Counted from the stretch's first letter, positions 1 through 10,454 are shown. The stretch: DNA of 37,876 bases from Thiobacillaceae bacterium (GCA_025054655.1 JANWZL010000048.1:1-37876), one strand, 5' to 3'. The notes: a model not told the origin generated them from the sequence alone. Program-made: numbers and translations.

Positions 1-1
1 C

Positions 2-199
2 ACCCCCTGCCCGCTGTGCCAGGCCAACACCGAGATCTATCAGGCGCAGATCAACAAGCGCTACGGCACCAAGTTCAACATGCCGGTGCTGTACTACTCG
101 CAGCTGATGGTGCTGGCCTACGGCGGCACGGCCAAGGAGGCCGGGCTGGACGGCAACGTCATCCGCGCGCGCAAGCTGGAGGAGTTCGCCGGGCGGTAG
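2..199 (+). CDS. HdrB-like heterodisulfide reductase subunit, C-terminal fragment
   Basis: Partial gene entering from the left edge; the last 65 codons are present, ending in TAG. The fragment begins with a CPLC motif followed by QANTEIYQ and later MPVLYYSQLM. This is the end of the second cysteine-rich CCG domain of HdrB-type proteins, which bind an unusual iron-sulfur cluster and act in thiol/disulfide electron transfer. In sulfur oxidisers the closest relatives are the HdrB subunits of the cytoplasmic sHdr complex (hdrC1B1A-hyp-hdrC2B2), which oxidises sulfane sulfur, and a C-terminal hdrB2 would fit here as the last gene of such a cluster. A subunit of an HdrB-containing succinate dehydrogenase is an alternative. 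The family call rests on one motif and the fragment length, so the exact complex is inferred. Confidence 0.7.
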   Translation, partial: TPCPLCQANTEIYQAQINKRYGTKFNMPVLYYSQLMVLAYGGTAKEAGLDGNVIRARKLEEFAGR

Positions 200-277
200 G
201 CGCAGCCTGCCGAAACAGCGCTCAGGGGTGCCCCCTTTCGCGTGTGCGCTCGCATGCGCGCTGGAGGACGCGGTCAG

Positions 278-486
278 GTCGCGGCTTACGCCGCTCCTAC
301 GACAACGTCCAGCGAGACCGTAGCAGCGATGTAGGAGCGACCCGCCAACCGCGATAGCGTATGCCCCGTGCCTAGGTCAGCGCCGCTTTTGTAGGAGCGA
401 CGTCAGTCGCGACCCGCCAACCGCGACCCCCAAGACCACGATCACCCCTGTTTGCATGCGCTGAAGGTCGCGGCTTACGCCGCTAC
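278..486. repeat. Cluster of REP-like GTAGGAGCG repeats in a 457-bp intergenic region
   Basis: Four copies of a short palindromic repeat with core GTAGGAGCG followed by a GCGAC-type inverted arm are visible at about 278-300 (minus), 331-354 (plus), 391-426 (plus) and 467-486 (minus, truncated head). The third copy contains the self-complementary GCGAC-GTCA-GTCGC hairpin. This is the familiar pattern of proteobacterial REP sequences mobilised by RAYT (IS200-like) transposases, but no RAYT gene is in the window. The cluster lies between the hdrB-like stop and the prfC stop, which converge, so it could act as a transcript end or mRNA stabiliser. I see nothing else recognisable in 200-277 or 487-656. 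Confidence 0.7.
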
Positions 487-656
487 CCTGACCTATGTCG
501 ACCGCGCGGCGAAGGGCCGTCAGCCGCATGCGTGCGCACGAGGTCCCGGTTCATCGTCAGGCAGCGGGTTCGGGGGAGTGCTATCGCGCGGTCTTGGGTA
601 CACAGCGGGAGGGGATCAGGGGCGAGGGATGGCCGGCACCGGTCCATCCCTCGTGC

Positions 657-2267
657 TCACCCTCCCAGCCGCTGCCCATGCTCGCGTGTGGCGTGGAAAC
701 CCACGCGCGGCCACTTCTCCATGGTGAGTTCCAGGTTGTAGCGGTTGCTGGCGAGATAGACCGGGTTGCCGTCCACGTCGGTGGCCAGGCGGTGGCCATG
801 TTCGCGCTCGAACTGGCGGCGCATGGCCTCGTCCGGGAAGCTGAGCCAGCGGGCGGTGTGGATGTCGGCGGGGGTATAGACCGCCTCGGCCTTGTACTCG
901 GTGCTGAGGCGATGGGCGACGATCTCGAACTGCAGCGCCCCCACCGCCCCCAGCAGCAGGGCACCGCCCGGCTGCTCGAAGACCTGGATCGCCCCTTCCT
1001 CGCCCAGCTCCTTGAGCCCCTGTCGGAGCTGTTTCGACTTGAGCGGGTCGCGCGGCCGCACGTTGCGGAAGAGCTCCGGGGCGAAATAGGGGATGCCCTT
1101 GAACTGCAGCCGCTCGCCTTCGGTGAGCGTATCGCCGATCTGCAGCTGCCCGTGGTTGTGGATGCCGATGATGTCGCCGGCGACCGCCTCCTGCATATGC
1201 GTGCGTTCGTTGGCCATGAAGGTCAGCGCCTGCATGATCTTCATCTCGCGGTTCAGACGCAGGTGCTGCACCTTGAGCCCCGGCGTGTAGCGGCCGGAGC
1301 ACACGCGCAGGAAGGCGATGCGGTCGCGGTGCCGCAGGTCCATGTTGGCCTGGATCTTGAAGACAAAGCCGGTGAAGGCGCCCTCCGTCGGCTCCACCCG
1401 GCGCACGCCGGCATCGCGCGGCTGCGGCGGCGGGGCCCACTCGACCAGGGCTTGCAGCACCTCGCGCACACCGAAGTTGTTGATGGCCGAGCCGAAGAGC
1501 ACGGGGGTCTGCCGGCCGGCGAGGAAGGCGGTGATGTCGAAGGGGTGGCTCGCCGCCCGGATCAGCTCCACCTCCGCGCGCAGGGGGCCCACCTCCATGG
1601 GGAAGCGGCGGTCGAGCTCCGGGTCGTGCAGGCCCGTGATCCGTTCCACCGCACCCTGGGCGTGCGCCTCACCGGGGGTGAACAGCAGGGTGTGGTCGTG
1701 CAGCAGGTGATACACCCCGCGGAAGGCCTTGCCGCTGCCGATCGGCCAGGTGACCGGCGCACAGTCGATCCTGAGCACCGCCTCGATCTCCTCGATGATC
1801 TCGACGGGCGGACGCACCTCGCGGTCCAGTTTGTTGACGAAGGTGATGATGGGGGTGGCCCTGAGCCGGCAGACCTCCAGCAGTTTCACGGTCTGCGCCT
1901 CCACCCCTTTGGCCGCGTCGATCACCATTACCGCGCAGTCCACGGCGGTGAGCACGCGGTAAGTGTCCTCGGAGAAGTCCTGGTGGCCGGGGGTGTCGAG
2001 CAGGTTGATGACATGACCGGCGTACTCGAACTGCATCACCGAGCTGGTGACCGAGATACCGCGCTGCTTTTCCACCTCCATCCAGTCCGAGGTGGCGTGG
2101 CGCGCGCTCTTGCGCGCCTTGACCGTGCCGGCCAGCTGGATTGCGCCGCCGAACAGCAGCAGCTTCTCGGTGAGCGTGGTCTTGCCCGCGTCGGGGTGGG
2201 AGATGATGGCGAAGGTGCGGCGGCGCTGCACGGCGCGCTGCAGGTCGGTCATGGCGGGGCTGGACAT
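657..2267 (-). CDS. prfC: Peptide chain release factor 3 (RF3)
   Basis: RF3 is a translational GTPase that removes RF1 or RF2 from the ribosome after peptide release. The 536-aa product has the full G domain: P-loop SHPDAGKT at residues 23-30, the switch region [10 protein letters not shown] near 68-77, DTPGH at 91-95 and NKLD at 145-148. The RF3-specific insertion and C-terminal domains follow, and the length matches the family (about 530 aa). I chose the ATG at 2267 because the in-frame ATG at 2318 would place the start inside the katG terminator hairpin. An ATG at 2252 gives an N-terminus nearly as close to E. coli RF3. The gene is transcribed away from katG's end with only about 35 bp after the terminator, so its promoter must be very close or the terminator must leak. 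Confidence 0.95.
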   Translation of the reverse strand: MSSPAMTDLQRAVQRRRTFAIISHPDAGKTTLTEKLLLFGGAIQLAGTVKARKSARHATSDWMEVEKQRGISVTSSVMQFEYAGHVINLLDTPGHQDFSEDTYRVLTAVDCAVMVIDAAKGVEAQTVKLLEVCRLRATPIITFVNKLDREVRPPVEIIEEIEAVLRIDCAPVTWPIGSGKAFRGVYHLLHDHTLLFTPGEAHAQGAVERITGLHDPELDRRFPMEVGPLRAEVELIRAASHPFDITAFLAGRQTPVLFGSAINNFGVREVLQALVEWAPPPQPRDAGVRRVEPTEGAFTGFVFKIQANMDLRHRDRIAFLRVCSGRYTPGLKVQHLRLNREMKIMQALTFMANERTHMQEAVAGDIIGIHNHGQLQIGDTLTEGERLQFKGIPYFAPELFRNVRPRDPLKSKQLRQGLKELGEEGAIQVFEQPGGALLLGAVGALQFEIVAHRLSTEYKAEAVYTPADIHTARWLSFPDEAMRRQFEREHGHRLATDVDGNPVYLASNRYNLELTMEKWPRVGFHATREHGQRLGG

Positions 2268-2302
2268 CGGGTCGCGCTGCTCAAACCGTGCATGATACGA
2301 CG

Positions 2303-2328
2303 AAAAAGGGCCGCCCATCGGGCGGCCC
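2303..2328 (-). terminator. Rho-independent terminator of katG
   Basis: A perfect 9-bp stem (GGGCCGCCC at 2308-2316 and GGGCGGCCC at 2320-2328) with a 3-nt loop is followed, reading on the minus strand, by five T residues (AAAAA at 2303-2307 on the plus strand). It lies 29 bp after the katG stop codon and in the correct orientation for katG. Confidence 0.85.
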
Positions 2329-2356
2329 GCTCAGCGCGCTGCGGTCAAGCCAGACC

Positions 2357-4669
<2,313 letters not shown>

Positions 4670-4721
4670 TCAGCATAGGCGCCAGTTTGCCCTGCGTGAA
4701 ATTGAATGTTATTTACGTATT

Positions 4722-4738
4722 AATCGAAAATTTCGATT
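4722..4738. promoter_or_regulatory. 17-bp palindrome between katG and a divergent small gene
   Basis: AATCGAAA-A-TTTCGATT is a perfect 8-1-8 inverted repeat in a locally AT-rich stretch of an otherwise GC-rich region. It lies 170 bp upstream of the katG start and 134 bp upstream of the small plus-strand gene, so it could be an operator for either. The rest of the 319-bp interval 4553-4871 holds a candidate plus-strand promoter (4786-4814) and nothing else I recognise. It does not match the four-part OxyR pattern convincingly, and its regulator is unknown. Confidence 0.5.
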
Positions 4739-4785
4739 GATCATTCAAGCTTTCGCCCGGTCTGACCGTAATGGTTGGACCTGCG

Positions 4786-4814
4786 TTGTCTGTACGAGAT
4801 GCTTATAGTATTTT
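4786..4814 (+). promoter_or_regulatory. Candidate sigma70 promoter for the small gene at 4872
   Basis: TTGTCT (4786-4791) and TATTTT (4809-4814) are separated by 17 bp and lie about 57 bp upstream of the ATG at 4872. Both hexamers match the consensus only partly, so this is tentative. Confidence 0.35.
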
Positions 4815-4871
4815 CGTAACATGGAGGCGTGATCATCCCGCCTCACACACAGGCAAAGGTGGAGGAACCCG

Positions 4872-5129
4872 ATGACCACCGAGACGCATCAGCCCGGCGT
4901 CTCCCCTGCACGGGTGGAAAGGCGCAGGAACCTTCGTCTGCGCAGCCGCTTCGACGAGGCGCGCCGGCTCTTGGAACCGCTGCTGGGGACCGACCCCATG
5001 GATCAGGGCGGCACCCGCCTCTATCGAGCGATGAACCGGTTACAGCAAGCCTTCCCAGAACTGAAACCGGTCGAGCTGGAGGCCCTGGTCGCTTCGGTCG
5101 TGCGTGCCATCGTCAACCGGGAGCGCTGA
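4872..5129 (+). CDS. Small conserved-looking protein of unknown function (85 aa)
   Basis: I do not recognise this family. The 85-aa product is Arg- and Leu-rich and looks largely helical, with no cysteines, signal peptide or membrane segment. It has a strong ribosome binding site (GGAGGA about 7 bp before the ATG), a candidate promoter upstream and a clean TGA end, so it is probably real. It is divergent from katG across a palindrome-bearing intergenic region, which suggests, but does not show, a shared stress-related control. It converges with the 324-aa gene downstream, leaving 26 bp between their stops. Confidence 0.65.
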   Translation: MTTETHQPGVSPARVERRRNLRLRSRFDEARRLLEPLLGTDPMDQGGTRLYRAMNRLQQAFPELKPVELEALVASVVRAIVNRER

Positions 5130-5155
5130 GCAGCTCGACCTGTCTGCGCGGCGGT

Positions 5156-6130
5156 TCAGAGATACTCGCCCACGCCGGGGTTGAGTTCGATGTAGAAGGT
5201 GGACAGGGCGTTATCCTCCCGCTCGCGCTTGGCCTGGCTCGACACCAGCATCGCCTCGACCAGTGCGGCATTGATCTGGGCCTGGTCCACCACCCTAGGA
5301 TAGAGCCTGTGCTGGCGCATGACCTCCTGCGCCTGCGCGCGGGCCTGGCGCTCCAACACGGCGCGCGTCTGCGTGTTCAGGCCCGGCAGGAGCAGCAACC
5401 AGGGCGCCAGCCAGGCATGATAGTCCTCGATCAGGCGCCGGTGTCTGGCGTCATGGCCTTGTTCGGCCAGGACAAAGCGCGGAAACGCACCGGCCGGCAG
5501 GCCCCGGCCGGCCAGCGCGTCTTTGCTGCTGGCCAGCCCCAGTCCGGAACCATCCGGCTGGCGGTGGAACCATTGCACCGTGGGGGTAGGGCCGGCCAGG
5601 GCGTTGACATAGGCGGTCAGATGGTCGGCCGCGGCGCCCGCCGCATCCTCCCCCATGGCGGTGCTACGGAAGCGTTCGCGCGCCGCAAAACCGGCCTGCC
5701 AGCGCGCAGTGGCCGGCTCCCGGGCCACGTCCTGGATGTTGCAGGCGCTCGCCAGCAGGGCGAGCGGCTGCTGGTCGCGGTCGAGCAGCCACAGCTCATA
5801 CTGGTCGGCATAGGCGAAGGGCACCTGTGCGTGTAGCTCCAGCAGGTGCGCATACACCTGTGCCCCCATCGCCTCCATGGCCAGGAAGTCCTCATACAGG
5901 TTGATCGGCCCGCGCTTGAGCCCTTTATCGGCCGACCAGCTGCCATAGCGGATGTCGTTCGTCTGCACCGCGCAGTCCTGCGGCAGGTCGCGCCTGAGGG
6001 CGTCGTTGCTGACATAGATGTCCCAGTGCACCCCATCCGTGGTCACCGCCTCGGCCGAGGCGTGGCGAATGACGTGCACCGCCCCGCGGAAGGGGTTGAG
6101 CAGGCGCTGGGCGTAGCACTCGATGGACAT
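5156..6130 (-). CDS. Conserved hypothetical protein, 324 aa
   Basis: I cannot assign this protein to a named family. It looks soluble: no signal peptide or membrane segment is evident, the middle is rich in aromatic residues (YELWLLDRDQQPLALLASA), and the last 60 residues are probably helical, rich in Gln, Arg and Glu, ending in ELNPGVGEYL. The start at 6130 (MSIECYAQRLLNPF) is chosen because the longer in-frame start at 6325 would run through the ribosome binding site and first codons of the divergent DsrC-like gene. No clear Shine-Dalgarno sequence precedes it. The gene shares a 132-bp divergent intergenic region with the DsrC-like gene, so joint regulation and a role near sulfur metabolism are possible but inferred only from position. 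Confidence 0.75.
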   Translation of the reverse strand: MSIECYAQRLLNPFRGAVHVIRHASAEAVTTDGVHWDIYVSNDALRRDLPQDCAVQTNDIRYGSWSADKGLKRGPINLYEDFLAMEAMGAQVYAHLLELHAQVPFAYADQYELWLLDRDQQPLALLASACNIQDVAREPATARWQAGFAARERFRSTAMGEDAAGAAADHLTAYVNALAGPTPTVQWFHRQPDGSGLGLASSKDALAGRGLPAGAFPRFVLAEQGHDARHRRLIEDYHAWLAPWLLLLPGLNTQTRAVLERQARAQAQEVMRQHRLYPRVVDQAQINAALVEAMLVSSQAKREREDNALSTFYIELNPGVGEYL

Positions 6131-6262
6131 GCTCGGCGGGCGGCTTGCGACCAGGCGAAAATCGACTAGCGTGATAGTAAACCCGACGCCGCCGGCCGCG
6201 AAGAGTTCCACTTTCGGCTGTCGGCGGCGGTCTGCCAACCACCGCAGTTCGAGGAGGAAGCC

Positions 6263-6628
6263 ATGACCGAGTATGTCCTGCCCGGACAAGAGGCCATCAT
6301 CGAGCAAGACCCGCAATTCCCGCATGCCCCCCTGGGCTGGAGCCGTGCAGAAGGCGAGCGCGTGGCCAGGGCGGAAGGCCTACAGATGACCGAGCTGCAC
6401 TGGCGCGTGGTGCGGGCGCTGCAGGAATACTTCCACCGCCACGAGGACGCACCCAGCATCCAGATCCGCGAGCTACACGACGCCCTAGACGAGGCCTTCC
6501 ATGCCGAAGGGGGACTGAAGCGCCTGTACGAGCTGTTCCCGGGCGGCCCGGTGGCACAGGGCTGCCGCATCGCCGGGCTCAAGCCGCCGCCGGGAGCGGT
6601 CAACCCCAGCTTCGGCAGCGTGGTGTGA
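6263..6628 (+). CDS. DsrC/TusE-family sulfur-carrier-like protein lacking CysA
   Basis: 121 aa, the DsrC/TusE size. Family features include TELHWRVVRALQEYF in the middle and the C-terminal arm LFPGGPVAQGCRIAGLK. DsrC carries two arm cysteines, CysB and then, after ten residues, the penultimate CysA; TusE keeps only CysA. Here CysB is present (C101), but the CysA position is alanine (A112), and the protein continues nine residues beyond it (VNPSFGSVV). It therefore cannot form the DsrC intramolecular disulfide or accept a persulfide at CysA, so a regulatory or altered carrier role is more likely than classical DsrC or TusE function. A strong GAGGAGG ribosome binding site precedes the ATG. It is divergent from the 324-aa unknown gene and converges with the DUF456 gene 13 bp away. 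Confidence 0.85.
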   Translation: MTEYVLPGQEAIIEQDPQFPHAPLGWSRAEGERVARAEGLQMTELHWRVVRALQEYFHRHEDAPSIQIRELHDALDEAFHAEGGLKRLYELFPGGPVAQGCRIAGLKPPPGAVNPSFGSVV

Positions 6629-6641
6629 TGGGCGCGGCGTC

Positions 6642-7133
6642 CTAGAAGAAGCGGGCCAGCAGGTAGATGCCGATCATCGCGCAGGCGAGCGCCAGCTTGA
6701 AGGCCACGCCCAGCGCGAGTCCCAGGGTGGCGCCCAGCCCGGCCTGTCCCGCAGCGGTGAGCGAGCGCTGACGGCTCAGCTCACCCAGCGCCGCGCCCAG
6801 GAACGGGCCCAGGATCAAGCCCGGCAGGCCGAAGAAGATGCCGATCACCGCCCCTACGGTGGCGCCGGTGATGGCGCGCGGTGAGGCCCCGAAGCGCTTC
6901 GCCCCCAGGGCGGTGGCGAGGAAATCGAGCCCGTAGCTCGCCGCCGCCAGCACACCCAGCACGGTGAGCGTCACCCAGCCCACATAGGTGAAGTCATCCG
7001 CCCAGGCGAGGACGAACAGCCCCGCATAAATGAGGGGGATGCCGGGCAGCACGGGCAGGACGAGCCCCGCCAGGCCGATGAGGATCAGCACGACCGCCAG
7101 CAATTCGGGCAGCAGCGCGATGATCGCATCCAT
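6642..7133 (-). CDS. DUF456 family membrane protein
   Basis: A 163-aa, very hydrophobic protein with about four to five predicted membrane segments. The N-terminal GLVLPVLPGIPLIYAGL, the central Gly-rich segment GATVGAVIGIFFGLPGLILG and the closing helix match the DUF456 family, whose function is unknown. It sits in the inner membrane. It is the last gene on this minus-strand stretch, with the MITE-like element (7164-7309) just upstream of its start, so any promoter must lie within or next to that element. It ends convergent to the DsrC-like gene with a 13-bp gap. Confidence 0.85.
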   Translation of the reverse strand: MDAIIALLPELLAVVLILIGLAGLVLPVLPGIPLIYAGLFVLAWADDFTYVGWVTLTVLGVLAAASYGLDFLATALGAKRFGASPRAITGATVGAVIGIFFGLPGLILGPFLGAALGELSRQRSLTAAGQAGLGATLGLALGVAFKLALACAMIGIYLLARFF

Positions 7134-7163
7134 GCTCTGTACCCTACACCCTGCCCAACTCAG

Positions 7164-7309
7164 GGAAACGCTGAATACATCTGCTGCGCGGCTTGATGGC
7201 TGCGTTGCGCACTGCTCGGCTGCCTCGCCTATTTAGCTGACATGTCTCGCAGCCTGCGCTGCGGGCGCCTTGCTCTCCACCCGCTCGCGACGATTTATTC
7301 AGCATTTCC
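7164..7309. repeat. MITE-like palindromic element, copy 1
   Basis: An approximately 146-bp element whose ends are imperfect inverted repeats: GGAAACGCTGAATACA at the left and TTTATTCAGCATTTCC at the right. The core contains CTGCTGCGCGGC, CTCGCCTAT, TGTCTCGCAG, CTGCGCTGCGGGCGCCTTG and CGCTCGCGACG. It matches copy 2 (15303-15449) and the reverse complement of copy 3 (32785-32927). It encodes no protein and its right end meets the stop codon of the broken methyltransferase gene. A palindromic non-autonomous element of this size is best called MITE-like, since no transposase partner is visible. Confidence 0.8.
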
Positions 7310-8355
7310 TCAAGCATCGGTTTCAGGATGTACGACGATCTCCCTACTCGAGATCAAAGCCGGGGTGTTCTTGTGCATGCGCGCACAGGCCATGCGGAAG
7401 TATTGCTCATCGACCTCCACGCCTATGCTATGGCGGCCACAACGAGCGGCGGCGAGGGTCGTCGTGCCGGTGCCCAGAAAGGGGTCGAGCACGGTATCGC
7501 CCACGAAACTGAACATGCGGATCAAACGTTCGGCCAGTTCCAGCGGAAAGGGGGCAGGGTGTGCACGGGTGGAGGCCCCGGTCAGCCCGGTCCAGACCTG
7601 CTGAAACCAGACGCGGTGTCTATCCGCGGGGATGACCGAGAGCAGGCGTGCGGCAGCGGAGGGTTTGCGATAACCGCCCGGCTTGCGCTGCATGAGGATG
7701 TACTCGATATCGTTCTTGATCACCGCGTTGGGCTCATAGGGTTTGCCGAGGAAACCGCCGCCGTTGCCCTGCGCCTCAAAAACGGCGTTGGCGATCTTGT
7801 GCCAGACGATGGGGGCCAGGTTGTTGAAACCGATCGCCCGGCAGCGTTCCTGGATGGAGGCATGCAAGGGCATGACGTTGTGCTCGCCGCGGTTTTTGCG
7901 CCGTGACAAACATACATCGCCCACCACGCAGACCAGGCGCCCGCCTGGAACCAGGATACGGTAGCAATGGCGCCAGACGCGATCCAGTTCATCCAGGAAG
8001 CGATCGTAGTCCGCGATGGCACCCAATTGCCCCACCGAAGGGTTGTATGTCTTCAGGGTCCAATAGGGGGGCGAGGTCAGGACCAGGTGCACGCTGTTGT
8101 CGGGTAGGAAGTCCAACGCGCGTGCGTCGCGTCGCCACAGTGCATGCCGCGTGGGATGCTGGGCAGCACCGCCTCGACCTCGCGCATGAGCGCGGCATCC
8201 TTGGCGATGCGCGGCAGCGTGGTCTGATCCAGTGTGAGACCGCGCAGGCGTAGGGGCAGCCAGCGCGTGAGGTCGGTGGCCAGTGTCTGATCTACCACCC
8301 GGCGGGGGCATGCGCCCTCATTCGGGTTGGATTCCGCAACAGTCACTCGTTCCAT
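7310..8355 (-). pseudogene. Beta-class DNA methyltransferase (N4-C or N6-A), frameshifted
   Basis: The C-terminal part has TSPPYW (motif IV) followed by a long target-recognition region and then DPFLGTGTT (motif I). This order defines beta-class amino-methyltransferases; the SPPY form is common in cytosine-N4 enzymes. The N-terminal about 75 residues (start ATG 8355, preceded by GGGGAAGG) are in a different frame. The frames meet at a tandem pentamer, GCGTC twice at 8124-8133 on the plus strand; removing one copy restores GDARALDF and a continuous protein of about 346 aa. The gene is therefore probably inactivated by a 5-bp duplication, or switched by it, unless it is a sequencing error. There is no restriction endonuclease gene beside it, so it was an orphan methyltransferase. 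It lies 85 bp downstream of nrdB on the same strand. Confidence 0.85.
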
Positions 8356-8440
8356 CTGCTGCCTTCCCCGCGGCCGCCCTTCATGTGCGCTCAAGCGCAC
8401 GTGGGCCTGCGCCGAAAGACTCTTCGCCTTACCTTCGGTT

Positions 8441-9652
8441 TCAGTCCCAGGCCAGGGTGCCGCCGGTCTGGTACTCGATCACCCGCGTCTCGAAGAAATT
8501 CTTTTCTTTCTTCAGGTCGATCATCTCCGCCATCCAGGGGAAGGGGTTGGTCGCTCCGGGGAAGAGTTCGTCCAGGCCGATCTGCACGGCGCGGCGGTTG
8601 GCGATGAAGCGCAGGTATTCCTTGAACATGGGGGCGTTCAGGCCCAGCACGCCGCGCGGCATGGTGTCCTCGGCGTAGGCGTATTCCAGCTCCACCGCGC
8701 GGTGGAACATGGCGCGGATCTCGTCGCGGAAGGCGGGTGTCCACAGCTGCGGCTCCTCCAGCTTGATCTGGTTGATCATGTCGATGCCGAAGTTGCAGTG
8801 CATGGACTCGTCGCGCAGGATGTACTGGTATTGCTCGGCCGCGCCGGTCATCTTGTTCTGCCGGCCCAGGGCCAGGATCTGCACGAAGCCGACGTAGAAG
8901 AACAGGCCCTCCATCAGGCAGGCGAAGGCGATGAGGCTCTTCAGGAAGGTCTGGTCGGCCTCCAGGGTGCCGGTGCGGTAGTTGGGGTCGGCCAGCACGT
9001 CGATGTAGGGCAGCAGGAACTCGTCCTTGTCTCGGATGGAGGGGATCTCGTGATAGGCGTTGAACACCTCGCCCTCGTCGAGCCCCAGGCTCTCCACGAT
9101 GTACTGGTAGGCATGGGTGTGGATGGCCTCCTCGAAGGCCTGCCGCAGCAGGTACTGGCGACACTCGGGCGCGGTGATCTGGCGGTAGGTGCCGAGCACG
9201 ATGTTGTTGGCGGCGAGGCTGTCGGCGGTGACGAAGAAGCCGAGGTTACGCTTGACGATGCGCCGCTCGTCCTCGGTGAGCGCATGGGGATCCTTCCACT
9301 GGGCGATGTCGCGGCTCATGTTGATCTCCTGCGGCATCCAGTGGTTGGCACAGGCGGCGATGTATTTGTCCCAGGCCCATTTGTATTTGAAGGGCACCAG
9401 CTGGTTGACGTCGGTCTTGCCGTTGATGATGCGCTTGTCCTCCACGCGCACCCGGCGGTACTTGTAGGCCTCGTCGCTCTCGGCGGCGGCCGAGCGGGTC
9501 GGCTGGGCGGGCGGAGTCCACGTCGGGGTGCTGACCCCTTGGCCGGCGAAGTTGAGCGCGCCGGTGGCCGGCTGCAGCCGCGGCGCGGCCGGCGGCAGGC
9601 CGGTCGGTTGCGGGCGGGCGGGGGGGGTGAGGTCGTCTTCGAAGATCAGCAT
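8441..9652 (-). CDS. nrdB: Class I ribonucleotide reductase, beta (radical) subunit
   Basis: The 403-aa small subunit holds the dinuclear metal site that generates the radical used by NrdA to reduce ribonucleotides. Metal ligands are visible as D144 (FVTADSL), E175 and H178 (EEAIHTHAY), E248 (LMEGL), and E282 and H285 (DESMHCNF). The radical tyrosine position is occupied by Y182, seven residues after E175, so this is not the Phe-containing class Ic form. The first about 60 residues are a Pro/Ala-rich extension before the conserved core. The start at 9652 has AGGAG at good spacing and overlaps the end of the upstream MNT gene by 7 bp, so translation of nrdB is likely coupled to the toxin-antitoxin pair. 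Probably transcribed from the NrdR-controlled promoter upstream of nrdA. Confidence 0.97.
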   Translation of the reverse strand: MLIFEDDLTPPARPQPTGLPPAAPRLQPATGALNFAGQGVSTPTWTPPAQPTRSAAAESDEAYKYRRVRVEDKRIINGKTDVNQLVPFKYKWAWDKYIAACANHWMPQEINMSRDIAQWKDPHALTEDERRIVKRNLGFFVTADSLAANNIVLGTYRQITAPECRQYLLRQAFEEAIHTHAYQYIVESLGLDEGEVFNAYHEIPSIRDKDEFLLPYIDVLADPNYRTGTLEADQTFLKSLIAFACLMEGLFFYVGFVQILALGRQNKMTGAAEQYQYILRDESMHCNFGIDMINQIKLEEPQLWTPAFRDEIRAMFHRAVELEYAYAEDTMPRGVLGLNAPMFKEYLRFIANRRAVQIGLDELFPGATNPFPWMAEMIDLKKEKNFFETRVIEYQTGGTLAWD

Positions 9653-10011
9653 GACGGTGCTCCTGGCTCAATCGATGGGTGGGGTCGGTCAGGGGATGCA
9701 TACAGCAACAGCCCCTCGCGCCGGATCGCAGCGCGCAGGGCGGCATCCTGGATGTCCTCCAGCCGGTGGAGGTCGATCTTCAACGGCAGGTCGAGGTCAT
9801 CGAGCCGGTCGAGAAGGCGTGTGAGGGCGTCGAAGTCCAGCTCGCCCTCGACGGCGAGGTCGAGGTCGGAGCCGGGGCGGTACCGGCCGCGGGCGCGCGA
9901 GCCGTACAGCCACACCCGCTCGACCTCGGCACAGGCGGCGAACACGGCGCGCAGCCGTGCGAGCGTGGCGGCGTCCAGGCCGGTGTCCGCCAGGGTCAGG
10001 GTCTCAGCCAT
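9646..10011 (-). CDS. MNT-domain nucleotidyltransferase, MntA-type antitoxin
   Basis: A 121-aa minimal nucleotidyltransferase. The signature GS-X10-DXD is visible as G37-S38 ... D49-L-D51 in [19 protein letters not shown], typical of MntA antitoxins. In characterised HepT/MntA systems the MNT protein modifies the HEPN toxin with AMP and neutralises it. Here it overlaps the HEPN gene by 8 bp upstream and nrdB by 7 bp downstream, so the pair and nrdB form one translationally coupled unit. The Pro-rich tail after residue about 105 is probably disordered. Toxin-antitoxin function is inferred from family and pairing. Confidence 0.85.
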   Translation of the reverse strand: MAETLTLADTGLDAATLARLRAVFAACAEVERVWLYGSRARGRYRPGSDLDLAVEGELDFDALTRLLDRLDDLDLPLKIDLHRLEDIQDAALRAAIRREGLLLYASPDRPHPSIEPGAPSC

Positions 10012-10432
10012 GGTCTCGCTGCGCCAGGCCGTCCATGCGGGCGGCCAGTTGCGCCAACAACGGTTGATAACGCTGCACGATGCGCCCGGCGATCTCGGCG
10101 GCGAGCGGTTCGTTGTAGGTGTGCACCGTGCGGTTGCGGTCCTGCAGCATACCCATCCACACCTCGCCCTGGTCGATCAGTCCGCGCGCATAGGCCTCGC
10201 GGATGGCGTCACGCGAGCCCGTCACCAGGCTCGCCCCTTGGTAGTCCAGATAGTCCTTGAGGAGATTCCAAGCCAGCTCGAAGGTGAACTCGAAGGCCTG
10301 GATCAGACCTTGCCGTTCGAGGTCGCTGAGCGGCCGGCTGCGGGCGAGGGCGACGGCCTCGTCGAGCCGGGCCAGCGCACGGCGGTAGTTGACCAGGCGC
10401 TGACGCCAGCGGGGAAGGGACTGATCCGTCAT
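10004..10432 (-). CDS. HEPN-domain protein, HepT-type toxin (HI0074-like)
   Basis: A 142-aa all-helical protein of the nucleotidyltransferase substrate-binding (HI0074/HepT) family. The HEPN ribonuclease motif RX4H appears as RNRTVH at residues 99-104, followed by TYNE, as in active family members. It is expected to be an RNase or tRNase toxin controlled by the MNT partner, whose start overlaps its end by 8 bp. The start at 10432 is chosen from the family N-terminus; an in-frame ATG at 10453 is also possible, and neither has a strong ribosome binding site. Its position inside an nrdA-nrdB operon is unusual. Confidence 0.85.
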   Translation of the reverse strand: MTDQSLPRWRQRLVNYRRALARLDEAVALARSRPLSDLERQGLIQAFEFTFELAWNLLKDYLDYQGASLVTGSRDAIREAYARGLIDQGEVWMGMLQDRNRTVHTYNEPLAAEIAGRIVQRYQPLLAQLAARMDGLAQRDHG

Positions 10433-10454
10433 CGCACTCGCATTTAGCGGCATC

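Noticed and set aside
278-486. CRISPR array
   Set aside because: The repeats are palindromic, in mixed orientation and irregularly spaced; there are no uniform spacers and no cas genes.
4829-5836. Plus-strand frame overlapping the small gene and the 324-aa gene
   Set aside because: Runs in another frame through the small gene and antisense to the 324-aa gene; no motifs and no ribosome binding site.
8077-8400. Short 107-aa frame as an independent gene upstream of the methyltransferase
   Set aside because: It is the N-terminal part of the methyltransferase in the shifted frame; its last residues after the GCGTC duplication are out-of-frame.
8327-10447. 706-aa plus-strand frame covering the nrdB, MNT and HEPN region
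   Set aside because: Antisense shadow; all three minus-strand genes have recognisable active-site motifs.
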